From Roseivirga misakiensis (lineage in GTDB: Bacteria; Bacteroidota; Bacteroidia; Cytophagales; Cyclobacteriaceae): a stretch of DNA of 64,000 bases. The first letter of the stretch is position 1. Each line of letters opens with the position of its first letter. The stretch covers positions 1,488,001 to 1,552,000 of the forward strand of contig NZ_MDGQ01000005.1 in the NCBI RefSeq assembly GCF_001747105.1. Direction: 5' to 3'. Below the pieces are notes generated by a model. The model ran no database searches and was not told the DNA's origin. It saw only the letters and a program-made list of their open reading frames with translations. A program made the position numbers and the translations under genes. Positions 44,737 through 53,710 of the stretch are shown one piece after another.

Positions 44737-45450
44737 CTATATGCTTCTTAAATCGATCACTTCGAAGTTTCTGGCGTCGAAATAGTCATCTAAACCGTAA
44801 TCCGTGTTTATGATGATCCCGCCGAGAAGCGTCACCTTATTCACATGAAACTCATCCTTACAAGCGGCTATGTACTTATGAATCCTTTTATTGATAATGT
44901 CATAAGCAGCCTCTGTAATGGCTTTTGCCTGATTACTACTTTCAAGAATTTGCTCTCTATATGGCAGCAAACTATCTTCTAGCCTCATTTGCTGGTAATC
45001 ATCATCGTTGATCTTCGGCTTGTAATTTTCATCTTGAAGTCTGTCCAAAGCAAGCATCAAGGCTCCACAAGAGTTCCCGGTATCTTCTTGACGCGGACGA
45101 TACATCTTACCAAGTTCTCCTTCTAGTGTGATTCCAATGTGCGGACCGTAGAAAATAAATGCACTTCCTTCGTCAGGGATATGATGAGCAAATGCCGTCA
45201 TACCAGTTTGGCCAGCAAATGGTAAACCGCCTAAGCCTCCCATGATAAATGGTCCAAATAGAACGTTGAAGAATGTAGTAGAAGGAACATTGATATCATC
45301 TGAACAGACTGACGTTGCCATCAGAATTCGAGAAATATCAAGCTCATGTTCAATTTGCATTCTACCTAAAAAATGGATTGAAGTATCCTTTGCGTCTTTT
45401 GCATCTGGAAAAAATTGCTTGACGACTTTATCAAATTTGCGCTGTAACAT
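44737..45450 (-). CDS. LCIB/C-type (theta-class-like) carbonic anhydrase
   Basis: 237 residues resembling the limiting-CO2-inducible protein B family. The conserved blocks are ATSVCSDDINVP (Cys49, Asp51), GPFIMGGLGGLPFAGQTGM, AFAHHIPDEGSA, FYGPHIGITLEGELG (His104) and DTGNSCGAL (Cys128); the Cys-His-Cys set is that expected for the zinc site. The family hydrates CO2; activity varies. It starts the zinc-related minus-strand series with the COG0523 gene 71 bases downstream. If the metal ligands are right, it is a client for that chaperone. Confidence 0.8.
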   Translation of the reverse strand: MLQRKFDKVVKQFFPDAKDAKDTSIHFLGRMQIEHELDISRILMATSVCSDDINVPSTTFFNVLFGPFIMGGLGGLPFAGQTGMTAFAHHIPDEGSAFIFYGPHIGITLEGELGKMYRPRQEDTGNSCGALMLALDRLQDENYKPKINDDDYQQMRLEDSLLPYREQILESSNQAKAITEAAYDIINKRIHKYIAACKDEFHVNKVTLLGGIIINTDYGLDDYFDARNFEVIDLRSI

Positions 45451-45487
45451 ATCTTAAAAAAATTTAACCAATATGTCACCTATTTGG

Positions 45488-45501
45488 TAGTTATGCAACT
45501 A
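45488..45501. promoter_or_regulatory. Weak dyad before the carbonic anhydrase gene
   Basis: TAGTT-ATGC-AACTA, 38 bases upstream of the start. It shares ATGCAAC with a half site of the palindrome at 43608-43622, but is only a partial match. Confidence 0.25.
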
Positions 45502-45551
45502 TACAGTTCTAAATGAGGTCGGATTCACACTTCGATCGGATAAAAGGCTAC

Positions 45552-46742
45552 TTACTCATGCTTTATTCCAAAAAGCAAAAAGTCTTGAGAACCGCGATTG
45601 CTTAAGAACAAGTCTTTAACGCCATCCCCATTGAAATCAACAAAATCGATGTCAAAACCGCGTCCTTTAATGCTTTCTGGAAGTATGGTGCTTGTTTTAT
45701 CTGTAAACTTCCCCTTGCCGTCATTTAAATAGACACTAAACGGTGTCATACCTGCAAAGCTAGGCCCATTTGTATTGCCTGTTATAATATCTGCATCGCC
45801 ATCGGCATCTACATCTTCGAAAGCCACCCCAAAACACCGATTATCATCTTTAGGTAAATGAGTATTTGTTATATCAGAGAAATTTCCCTTGCCATCATTA
45901 ATGAGTAATCTATTCTGACGGACTGCATTGGGCACGAAAGCCTGTACGTTGCCATAAAGCATATCTAAATCACCATCACCGTCAATATCAGCAACGTCTA
46001 CTTCGCGCGTTTCTTCTGGCGTGTTACGCAAGGGGAGTCTTTCAAGCGATTCATCTTTAAAAAAGCCATTGCCATCATTGATCATGATACGGTTTGCGTC
46101 TTCATTCGCGATCAAAAGATCTTGATCTCCGTCGTTATCAATATCAGCAAGCGTTAAGTCTTGGGTGACATCAGTAAATTGTCCCAATCTTTGGGCAGTT
46201 TCATCTTTGAATTGCCCATTACCATTATTGATTAAAGCGTTGTTTTGTCCATTATTCCCAATTAAAATATCAGGCGCACCATCGCTGTTTAGGTCATAAA
46301 TAACGACGGAGTTTGACGTACCAGTAACGGGAATACGACTTCCCGCATCGGAAAAAGTACCATCTCCATTATTTAAGTAGAGTTCGTTTGTTTGATCGTC
46401 TTCGCTTACCACAATGATGTCTAAGTCACCATCAAGATCAAAATCCGCTATGCCGATATCTTCACTGTCGTGGTTCACCTGAGGTATTCTAGAGATACTT
46501 TCATTTGTGAAATTACCTTTACCATCATTAATGAGTAAAATATTAGGCCTATGTTCATTGGCGATGAGAATGTCCATGTCACCATCACCATCAAAATCCG
46601 CAATTCCTGCATCCATAGATAATCTTTGCAAATCTTGGTAGGGCAAATTGGTTTTCGTTACATCCTTAAAAAATGCTGTGGATTGACTATTGGCGAGTTG
46701 GGAAACCGCGATCATGATGCAAAAAATAAAAACACTTCTCAT
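45552..46742 (-). CDS. Secreted FG-GAP/VCBS repeat beta-propeller protein
   Basis: 396 residues with a signal peptide (MRSVFIFCIMIAVSQLANSQ). Seven FG-GAP-like repeats each carry a DxDGDGDxD-type calcium loop, e.g. DFDGDGDMDI, DFDLDGDLDI, DIDNDGDQDL, DIDGDGDLDM, DVDADGDADI and DFNGDGVKDL, predicting a seven-bladed, calcium-stabilised propeller like the integrin alpha head. Function is likely surface or extracellular binding. There is no C-terminal sorting domain visible. It is divergent from the third permease gene. Confidence 0.92.
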   Translation of the reverse strand: MRSVFIFCIMIAVSQLANSQSTAFFKDVTKTNLPYQDLQRLSMDAGIADFDGDGDMDILIANEHRPNILLINDGKGNFTNESISRIPQVNHDSEDIGIADFDLDGDLDIIVVSEDDQTNELYLNNGDGTFSDAGSRIPVTGTSNSVVIYDLNSDGAPDILIGNNGQNNALINNGNGQFKDETAQRLGQFTDVTQDLTLADIDNDGDQDLLIANEDANRIMINDGNGFFKDESLERLPLRNTPEETREVDVADIDGDGDLDMLYGNVQAFVPNAVRQNRLLINDGKGNFSDITNTHLPKDDNRCFGVAFEDVDADGDADIITGNTNGPSFAGMTPFSVYLNDGKGKFTDKTSTILPESIKGRGFDIDFVDFNGDGVKDLFLSNRGSQDFLLFGIKHE

Positions 46743-46987
46743 ATCCAGAATTGATTATACGATTCAAATAAAGTCACAATCGGTACGGCGACATTGCGAT
46801 TTTATGTCTATGGTTAAAACTATCGAGTATCAGAAAATCCTAAAGGGGTCTGGGGAGGCGTTTAGTTAAAGATTCATAATTGTGAGACTACTTATACGCT
46901 TTTTCGTAATCGGTTACTTATCTTTAGTTATTATAAGGTGAAACTATTTGCGGTTTTACAGCGTCAAAAAACAAAACAACAACGTTC

Positions 46988-49381
46988 ATGCTCAAAAATT
47001 ACATTAAGGTAGCTTTCAGAAGTTTGCTGAGGCAACCGGGTTATACTGCTCTAAACATTATCGGTCTTACAGTGGGTATAGCCTCCAGCTTAATTATTTT
47101 ACTCTATATTTTTCACGAAACAAGTTTCGATAAGGGACATTCAAATGGAGATCGTATTTATCGGCTCTCTACGGAAATAACGGAGCCAGACAATGCCTTT
47201 AAATGGGCAAATATGACATTTCCTGCGGCTTTCACGATCAAAAATGAAAACCCAGAGGTGGTGCAAGCCGCTCGGCTTTCTGGATTGAGCGGTCAGGGAG
47301 GGCGAAGGTTCACCCTAAACCAGGTAGACTACTTTCAAGATAATGTATATGCGGCCGACTCAACGCTTTTCGATTTATTCGATTACGATTTTATTGCTGG
47401 AGATCCAAAAACAGCTTTGGACGCGCCTAATTCAATTGTTATTAATGAATCCATGGCCAAGAAAATTTTCAAGGAGGAAAATCCTGTTGGTCAGACGATC
47501 CAAAGTGGCGGAAATAGGGAAATGTCTTTACAAGTGACTGGGGTTTATAGGGATATGCCTAAAAGTTCACACCTAATTGCTGAAGCCCTTATTTCTTGGA
47601 GTACAATTTTTCAAGGAAGAGAAGGTAATTGGGGCGGATGGGGCGTTTACTCTTACGTTCTTGTCAATGAAGGTGTAAGTAAAGCTGCATTACAAGTCAA
47701 GCTAGATTCTACCGTAACCAAATACCTCGATCCTATTTTCAAACCAATTAATATCAATGTCAAAATGGTTCCTGTGCTATTACGGGACATCCACTTGAAG
47801 TCAGACTTCGATGGCGAGCCTGTCGCTGCCGGAGACATCCAATATGTTCAAATTTTTACGGCTATAGCGATTTTCTTGATCATCATAGCCAGTATTAATT
47901 ATATGAATCTAGCCACAGCGCGATCTACCAAACGGGCTATGGAAGTGGGTTTAAGAAAGGTAATGGGTGCTCAAAGAGGCGGGTTGATCGGCCAGTTTCT
48001 TACAGAATCAATCTTGATTACACTAATATCGTTGATTTTAAGTGTTGGTATTATGATAGCCGTTGTGCCATCGATTAATAACCTAGTTGGAACGAGTCTG
48101 GAGGTAGAAGCCTTGCTTGAAACCAATGTTGTCTTGGCGGTTTTAGGAATTGTCTTTATCACGGGTATCATTGGTGGTAGCTATCCTGCATTCTTTTTAT
48201 CGTCTTTTCAACCAGCGACAGTTCTCAAAGGTGGCGCGGCAAAATCAGGTAGTAAAATCTTAAGGAAAGGCCTAGTAACACTTCAGTTTGCCATTTCAAT
48301 GTTCATGTTGATCGGCACATTCGTCATTTATGCTCAAATGCAATTTGTCCGAAACAAAGACCTGGGCTTCGACAAGGAACAGATGATGCAAATTGACTTT
48401 AGGAGTCGGGCAGACGTAGAAAAATGGAACGTCCTGAAAAATGAGCTACTTCAAAACCCCAATATCGGTGGTACTGGTTCAGCAGCGGTGACGCCAGGCA
48501 ATGGCTACTCTAAAAATGTATTCTCTATTGAGACTGAAGAGGGTGCGATGGATGATCGCGGTCTAGATAATTATAGCGTGGACTATGAATTCTTCGAGAC
48601 CTTAGGCGTAGAAGTCGTTCAGGGTAGAAATTTCTCTCTGGATTATCCTTCTGATACCGCTCAGGCAGTAATGGTCAATGAAGCAATGGTTCGTAGGATG
48701 AATTGGACCAATCCGGTCGGTAAACGCATTAATCTAACTGGAAATGATTCTTTGCCAGGAGCAAGGGTGATTGGCGTAGTGAAGGACTTTCATCAAGAAT
48801 CTTTATATGATCCCATTACACCCTTAATGTTTATGCCGAGCAGACTTAACCCTTCGGCAATAGTTAAGATTAACGGTAATATTGATGCCACGATAGACTT
48901 TATTGAAGCGGCATGGGAGAGAACATATCCAACGACTGCATTTGAATATGTTTTCCTTGATGAACAATTTATGGAGAACTACGAGGCCGATCAAATCCGA
49001 GGTCAATTGTTTTTGGGCTTCTCGGGGATGACCATTTTGATTGCCTGTTTGGGACTCTTAGGCTTGGCTTCTTTCACTGCCGAGCAACGTGCCAAAGAAA
49101 TTAGTATAAGAAAAGTTCTTGGTGCCAATACTCAAGGATTAGTGAATTTATTGATCAGAGACTTTGTAATCCTTATTGTGATTGCTGCTATTCCTGCCTG
49201 TATTTTGGGCTATATTTCCATGAATGAATGGTTAGAGAACTTCCAGTTCCACATTACACCGGGCGTAACCATTTTCTCATCGGTTTTGATCGGCACATGT
49301 TTGGTAACAGTGCTTACGACAGGTTATCATGCACGAAAAGCCGCTACTGCCAATCCTGCACAGAAATTGAGGAGTGAGTAA
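46988..49381 (+). CDS. FtsX/MacB-type ABC transporter permease
   Basis: 797 residues, tandem FtsX layout: N-terminal anchor (~15-40), periplasmic core with the FDLFDYDFIAGDPKTALD block, FtsX block with EVGLRKVMGAQRGGL, second periplasmic core and last FtsX block with EISIRKVLGANTQGL. It has no prefix domain and no adjacent regulator or ATPase. Sequence blocks are close to the other two permeases of the window, indicating a paralogous family. A strong terminator follows. Confidence 0.9.
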   Translation: MLKNYIKVAFRSLLRQPGYTALNIIGLTVGIASSLIILLYIFHETSFDKGHSNGDRIYRLSTEITEPDNAFKWANMTFPAAFTIKNENPEVVQAARLSGLSGQGGRRFTLNQVDYFQDNVYAADSTLFDLFDYDFIAGDPKTALDAPNSIVINESMAKKIFKEENPVGQTIQSGGNREMSLQVTGVYRDMPKSSHLIAEALISWSTIFQGREGNWGGWGVYSYVLVNEGVSKAALQVKLDSTVTKYLDPIFKPININVKMVPVLLRDIHLKSDFDGEPVAAGDIQYVQIFTAIAIFLIIIASINYMNLATARSTKRAMEVGLRKVMGAQRGGLIGQFLTESILITLISLILSVGIMIAVVPSINNLVGTSLEVEALLETNVVLAVLGIVFITGIIGGSYPAFFLSSFQPATVLKGGAAKSGSKILRKGLVTLQFAISMFMLIGTFVIYAQMQFVRNKDLGFDKEQMMQIDFRSRADVEKWNVLKNELLQNPNIGGTGSAAVTPGNGYSKNVFSIETEEGAMDDRGLDNYSVDYEFFETLGVEVVQGRNFSLDYPSDTAQAVMVNEAMVRRMNWTNPVGKRINLTGNDSLPGARVIGVVKDFHQESLYDPITPLMFMPSRLNPSAIVKINGNIDATIDFIEAAWERTYPTTAFEYVFLDEQFMENYEADQIRGQLFLGFSGMTILIACLGLLGLASFTAEQRAKEISIRKVLGANTQGLVNLLIRDFVILIVIAAIPACILGYISMNEWLENFQFHITPGVTIFSSVLIGTCLVTVLTTGYHARKAATANPAQKLRSE

Positions 49382-49400
49382 AATCACAGTCGTAAAAAGA

Positions 49401-49434
49401 AAGGCTCGTTTCTGAATTGAAACGGGCCTTTTTT
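49401..49434 (+). terminator. Rho-independent terminator of the third permease
   Basis: AAGGCTCGTTTC (49401-49412) pairs with GAAACGGGCCTT (49419-49430) with one G-U pair, followed by TTTT. Confidence 0.85.
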
Positions 49435-49579
49435 ATTGGGATGTTAAAAGCATATCATATTTATCTCATTCAATTTCATGCTTGATGAATGATTCTCGAA
49501 GGTGTCATTAAGATGTCAATCTTATCTTGGATTAGAGGAATCAAGCATAGATATTTAGCCCTTTAAAAGCACTAATCAT

Positions 49580-50185
49580 ATGTCTGAAAAGAAATTCTAT
49601 CATGTTGGTGAGCTGAGCGATGAGCAACCTGCCAAAACACAATACGAATCCACTAAATTTGCTAAAGCACGTCATCCCGAACCTTATCGATTTGAGGTAA
49701 ATCTAAGTGCCGAGGCAGGCAATATGCAAAGCAAAACAGGAGTAGTCTCTGTCAATATTCCTGGATTTAGCCCCGTTAAGTTGTATTGTGATGAACAGCC
49801 GCCTGTAGGAGAGGACACGGCACCGCCACCATTGGCCTTCTTTTCAGCGGGTATCGGTTTTTGCTTAATGACGCATCTTACGGATATTCTTACTGCTAGA
49901 AAAATCCAAGTAGACAGTTTGAAACTCGAACAGCGAATAGTTTTCGCGACTAACCTAGGGCATATGCGCGAGCATGGCTACATGACTGATGGCCGTTGTG
50001 ACATGGTAGAGACGCATGTGATCATAGATAGTCCAGAACCTGAGGAGAATATCAAAGACTTGCTTAACGAAGCTGAAAATGGCTGTATGGCACATTTTGC
50101 CCTAAGAAATCCAATTCCTTGGTCTACAAGGCTGGTTTACAATGGTAAAGAGGCGATTAATCGTTCTTCAGCCGATCAAGATTAA
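49580..50185 (+). CDS. OsmC family protein
   Basis: 201 residues. The middle and C-terminus match OsmC/Ohr: VSVNIPGFSPVKLYCDEQPPVGEDTAPPPLAFFSAGIGFCLMTHLTDIL with one cysteine before and one inside the helix (CLMTH), the latter in the position of the resolving or peroxidatic cysteine. Many such proteins reduce organic hydroperoxides; others are redox-inactive. It is followed by a terminator, so it is monocistronic. Confidence 0.85.
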   Translation: MSEKKFYHVGELSDEQPAKTQYESTKFAKARHPEPYRFEVNLSAEAGNMQSKTGVVSVNIPGFSPVKLYCDEQPPVGEDTAPPPLAFFSAGIGFCLMTHLTDILTARKIQVDSLKLEQRIVFATNLGHMREHGYMTDGRCDMVETHVIIDSPEPEENIKDLLNEAENGCMAHFALRNPIPWSTRLVYNGKEAINRSSADQD

Positions 50186-50206
50186 GAAGTTAATACCTTA
50201 AGAATT

Positions 50207-50240
50207 GAGTCAGCATTTATTTAGTAGGTGCTGACTTTTT
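50207..50240 (+). terminator. Rho-independent terminator of the OsmC gene
   Basis: AGTCAGCA (50207-50214) pairs with TGCTGACT (50229-50236), followed by a T run. Confidence 0.85.
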
Positions 50241-50270
50241 TATACAGGAAGGAAGAATGACGAACGTAAA

Positions 50271-50382
50271 GAATTGATCTGGTAGATCAATTGAGCGAGT
50301 AACCAGCTAGTAGGGTGAGCATTCACACTCATGTGACACTGCTTGTCTGCCGAAAAGAAATGTAGGCATGGCTCTGCTGGCG
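50271..50382 (+). repeat. Dispersed ~112-bp repeat, copy 1
   Basis: Ungapped match to 58645-58756 with 17 differences over 112 bases by hand count (about 85% identity). The left end is an inverted repeat (AATTGATCT-GGT-AGATCAATT), perfect here. Non-coding; sits after a terminator. A REP-like or MITE-like element is the likely class. Confidence 0.75.
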
Positions 50383-50529
50383 TAGGCGTATGTCAATGGC
50401 AATATTTATTTAATAATCGCGATTGACAATTCAAGCATTTCTGATAAGCCTTAGACTTGCTATGTCAAACAATAAATCACAATAAAAAAATTGTTGGTCA
50501 ATGAGTTAATATCTTTCTAAATTAAATCA

Positions 50530-51129
50530 ATGCAAGACCTGCCAAACGCTTACGACTTAATTTATAAAAATGTAGCTCGTTTTATCGACCTGACTGATGA
50601 AGAAAAAGGCTTGTTCAAATCATTCTTAAAAGAAGGAAATGCCAAACGCACAGAGTTCATTTTACAACCTGGTGAGATTACAAATTATGAGTACTTTGTG
50701 GTCAAAGGTTGTTTAAAGGTATATTCTGTGGACAATAATGGGGCGGAGCATGTGTCAATGTTCGCCATTGAAGATTTCTGGACGGGGGATATGGCGAGTT
50801 TTATGCTTCGGCAACCCTCTACTTATTTTATCAAGGCACTAGAAGACTCTGAATTTTTAATGCTTTCCAAACAAAACTTCGAACGTCTTTTTGAAGAACT
50901 ACCGAAGTTTGAGCGTTTTTATAGAAATTTATACCAACGTTCCCTCGTAAGTTATATTAGTAGAACAAATCAGGGTATTTCATTGACTGCCGAAGAACGC
51001 TATGAAATCTTTTTGAACAAATACCCTCAAATTGCCAATCGTATTAAACAAAAAGATTTGGCTGCCTACCTCGGTATTACCCCTGAGTTTTTAAGCATGA
51101 TTAGAAGCAAAATCAGCAAGAATTTATGA
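50530..51129 (+). CDS. Crp/Fnr family transcriptional regulator
   Basis: 199 residues: a cyclic-nucleotide-binding-type beta-roll (~20-130, with LQPGEITNYEYFVVKGCLKVYS) and a C-terminal winged-helix (LSLTAEERYEIFLNKYPQI, then IKQKDLAAYLGITPEFLSMI). No Fnr iron-sulfur cysteines, and the ligand-binding Arg/Ser pair of CRP is not obvious. It directly precedes, on the same strand, the redox/membrane genes starting at 51246, and may control them. Confidence 0.9.
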   Translation: MQDLPNAYDLIYKNVARFIDLTDEEKGLFKSFLKEGNAKRTEFILQPGEITNYEYFVVKGCLKVYSVDNNGAEHVSMFAIEDFWTGDMASFMLRQPSTYFIKALEDSEFLMLSKQNFERLFEELPKFERFYRNLYQRSLVSYISRTNQGISLTAEERYEIFLNKYPQIANRIKQKDLAAYLGITPEFLSMIRSKISKNL

Positions 51130-51245
51130 TCCTTTTTTGATCCTATTGGAAGGATCAACTGCTATTGGTCGCTGACGAATAGCTCCTGGCTGTTTTCTTA
51201 AACTAGTTTATTTTTCGAGGTGATATTTCTAGGGTTCTTTGTTTC

Positions 51246-51905
51246 ATGCTTAAGAGAAACACCCTTTTTAGCCTTCTATTGCTAACCATTGTCTATGGAG
51301 GCCATGCACAAGTCAGTCAGCTGGAGCTGGCATCCGGACCTGACAAGACGGACTTCACTTCTTTTTCATTCAGGCCTCTCGTCTCAAATGAAAGGTTTAC
51401 GATAGCCACGCTGGCCTTCTTTCAGAAATTTCATCGGCAGGAAGAAATCATCTTTGATGAAGCAGGTGTTCAGTCTACACTTTACTGGAATCTCAACCAA
51501 AGCATATCTGTTGGGTCCAGGCTTTATTACAATAGTGAAACGGGCCTATCTGAAGGGCTATCCATTTTGTACAAGGTACAGTGGACCAATTTTGTACTCT
51601 CTGCAATTCCTACATTGGTTCATTCTGAAAAAACGGGCTATCTCAATGGTGAGCTTTTTTTGCAGATGCAATGGACCAAATCATTAAAGGGTGATTTGAA
51701 ATTGCTGCTCAGTACACAGATGTTCGCTAATTGGGATCAATTCTCCCATCATACCAGAAGCTTTCAGCAGATCAGGGCCGGACTAGCCCATGAAAACATA
51801 CAGTATGGACTAGCCATTGATTTTGATCAGTTCGGTGATAATCACGTCACCTCACTAGGCGTGTTCGTTCGCAAAATTTTAAACACAAATAACCATAAAC
51901 CATAA
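51246..51905 (+). CDS. Secreted beta-rich protein of unknown function
   Basis: 219 residues with a signal peptide (MLKRNTLFSLLLLTIVYGGH, cleavage near HAQ). The mature part is rich in alternating hydrophobic/polar strands (TLYWNLNQSISVGSRLYYN, NGELFLQMQW, IQYGLAIDFDQFGDNH) consistent with a small outer-membrane barrel. I do not recognise a family. It begins the gene run to 53691 with short spacings (5 bases to the DoxX gene) and so probably shares its transcript. Confidence 0.65.
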   Translation: MLKRNTLFSLLLLTIVYGGHAQVSQLELASGPDKTDFTSFSFRPLVSNERFTIATLAFFQKFHRQEEIIFDEAGVQSTLYWNLNQSISVGSRLYYNSETGLSEGLSILYKVQWTNFVLSAIPTLVHSEKTGYLNGELFLQMQWTKSLKGDLKLLLSTQMFANWDQFSHHTRSFQQIRAGLAHENIQYGLAIDFDQFGDNHVTSLGVFVRKILNTNNHKP

Positions 51906-51910
51906 ATAAT

Positions 51911-52363
51911 ATGATTAATAAAATTCTAAACACAGAAAGTAATTGGGGAGCACTAACCGCTCGCCTTACACTAGGAATAGTTCTATTTCCTCACGGAGCT
52001 CAGAAAATGCTGGGTTGGTTCGGAGGTTATGGATTTACAGGCACTATAGATGCCTTTACCAATCAGATGCAGCTTCCTTGGATAGTCGCCTTTGCAGTGA
52101 TCCTTATCGAGTTCTTTGGATCCATTTCTTTGATCTTGGGCTTAGCAAGTAGGCTATGGTCTCTGGCCATCTCAGGTCTCTTCACAGGGATCATTTTTAC
52201 GAATCACCTGGAACACGGCTTTTTCATGAACTGGTATGGAAACAAGACAGGTGAAGGCTATGAGTACGCGCTTTTGATCGTGGGAATTGCCGTTGCCGTT
52301 CTGATTAATGGCAGTGGAAAATATGCACTAGATACTCAATTAATAAAACGCTTAGAAAGATGA
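51911..52363 (+). CDS. DoxX family membrane protein
   Basis: 150 residues, four membrane helices. The N-terminal TARLTLGIVLFPHGAQKMLGWFGG and later SISLILGLASRLWSL match the DoxX/SURF4-type family. Proteins of this family are linked with thiol or quinone redox in membranes; the exact role is unknown. Its stop overlaps the start of the FMN reductase (ATGA), so the two are translated together. Confidence 0.88.
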   Translation: MINKILNTESNWGALTARLTLGIVLFPHGAQKMLGWFGGYGFTGTIDAFTNQMQLPWIVAFAVILIEFFGSISLILGLASRLWSLAISGLFTGIIFTNHLEHGFFMNWYGNKTGEGYEYALLIVGIAVAVLINGSGKYALDTQLIKRLER

Positions 52364-52896
52364 AAAAGATAATAGCACTTGGAGCAAGTAGTAGCAGAAA
52401 CTCCATCAACAAAACATTGGCCATACACGCAGCCAGCAAAGTAGCTGATGCTACAGTGGCGGCCCTTGATTTGAATGATTATGTATTGCCTCTTTACAGT
52501 GTAGATGCTGAAAATGAATTGGGTATTCCGGAAGACGCACATCAGTTTGCCGAGAAGATTGCCTGTGCAAATGGGCTGATAATTTCTTTGGCCGAGCACA
52601 ACGGGAGCTACACTGCTATATTTAAAAACCTAATTGACTGGCTTTCTAGAATAGATATAAAAGTATGGAAAGACTTGCCAATGCTTCTGATGGCTACTTC
52701 CCCGGGCGGGCAAGGCGGGGCAAGTGTACTGGCTACTGCTAAGACAGGTTTCCCTTATATGGGAGGCAATGTGGTTGCAGATTTTTCTCTTCCATCATTC
52801 TACGACAACTTCTCAAATACTGGTATTACCAATCAGGAGTTGGCAGCTAGGCTTGACGAGAAAGTAGCGCTTTTTGAAAAGTCGTTAATCGAGTAG
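52360..52896 (+). CDS. NADPH-dependent FMN reductase-like protein
   Basis: 178 residues of flavodoxin-like fold. LGASSSRNSINKTLA binds the FMN phosphate, and SLAEHNGSYTAIFKNLIDWLSR plus SPGGQGGASV are hallmark blocks of Pfam FMN_red. It probably reduces a quinone or azo-type substrate. It overlaps the DoxX gene by four bases and is followed one base later by a degraded cytochrome-like gene. Confidence 0.88.
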   Translation: MKKIIALGASSSRNSINKTLAIHAASKVADATVAALDLNDYVLPLYSVDAENELGIPEDAHQFAEKIACANGLIISLAEHNGSYTAIFKNLIDWLSRIDIKVWKDLPMLLMATSPGGQGGASVLATAKTGFPYMGGNVVADFSLPSFYDNFSNTGITNQELAARLDEKVALFEKSLIE

Positions 52897-52897
52897 T

Positions 52898-53188
52898 ATG
52901 AAACGGCTATCGAAACTCATACTGACACTAGGCTTTTTGATTGCCTGCTTTGTATTGCAGTCTTCTTTCGGAGATTCCTCTACGAACCGTGTCACAGGTA
53001 CTCTTTTGTATGGTGAAACATCCAGTAAAGAGGCATTAAAGCTTTTCGAGGTGAAATGCCGAGTCTGCCAACAGGTTAAGGATCCCTTTATAATCTTGAA
53101 AAAATCAAGTGCCTTAATAGGGGCTAGAACAATCTACAGGAGGGTTTTACAAATGAGAATATACCAAAGGGAAGCTAGACGCAGATGA
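52898..53188 (+). pseudogene. Degraded small cytochrome-c-like gene
   Basis: The reading frame gives 96 residues: a signal-type N-terminus (MKRLSKLILTLGFLIACFVLQ), then KLFEVKCRVCQQVKDPF, where CxxCQ stands in the place of CxxCH. Beyond residue ~80 the frame turns arginine-rich and ends, while the other two frames read NENIPKG and then KGKLDADDYGNI, which fit a cytochrome C-terminus. Two frameshifts and a lost heme histidine therefore suggest decay. Alternatively the ORF is a short unrelated protein. It overlaps the next gene by four bases (ATGA). Confidence 0.5.
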
Positions 53189-53691
53189 TTATGGAAATAT
53201 CAATTCAAAACTCATTAATCAGCGTATCGCTTTTGCTTACAGGACTCTCTGCAGGTTTGTTCTTTGGTTGGTCGGTATCGGTGATTCCGGGTACACAAAA
53301 GATCGATGACCTCAGCTATTTAAATACGATGCAGAGCATTAATCAGGAGATTTTAAACCCTAGTTTCTTCATCGTCTTTTTCGGAAGCCTTATCGCCTTA
53401 ATGCTATCAACCTACTTTGTATATCCTATCAGTATAACAGGGTTTAGTGTCCTACTCATCGCTACATTGATATACCTGATTGGTACACTTGGTGTTACGG
53501 GCATGGGTAATGTACCACTTAACAACGAGCTAGAGGCACTGAAGATTGCGGAGCTCATGAGTACGGAAATTTCTGATTTCCGAGATTATTATGAGTCCCA
53601 ATGGAACAGGTTTCATTCCTATCGGATGTTCTTCTCGGTATTGTCATTCATTATGACACTGCTAGCACTCCATATTCAATACAAAAATTAA
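53185..53691 (+). CDS. DUF1772 (anthrone oxygenase-like) membrane protein
   Basis: 168 residues, or 166 from the ATG at 53191. Four membrane helices (about 9-30, 60-78, 83-105, 145-163) and the family hallmarks TGLSAGLFFGWSVSVIPG, GNVPLNNEL and FRDYYESQWNRFHSYR (the WxxxHxxR motif). Family members are membrane proteins named after fungal anthrone oxygenases; the bacterial role is not known. It is the last member of the DoxX-FMN reductase series. Confidence 0.9.
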   Translation: MIMEISIQNSLISVSLLLTGLSAGLFFGWSVSVIPGTQKIDDLSYLNTMQSINQEILNPSFFIVFFGSLIALMLSTYFVYPISITGFSVLLIATLIYLIGTLGVTGMGNVPLNNELEALKIAELMSTEISDFRDYYESQWNRFHSYRMFFSVLSFIMTLLALHIQYKN

Positions 53692-53710
53692 ACTCAAATA
53701 AATCAATCAT

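Larger units (their letters stand above)
50186..50529. other. Intergenic region with terminator and repeat copy
   Basis: 344 bases. It holds the OsmC terminator (50207-50240), a copy of the dispersed repeat (50271-50382) and, in the AT-rich last 120 bases, the probable promoter of the Crp/Fnr gene (TATCTTTC at 50510). Confidence 0.6.
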
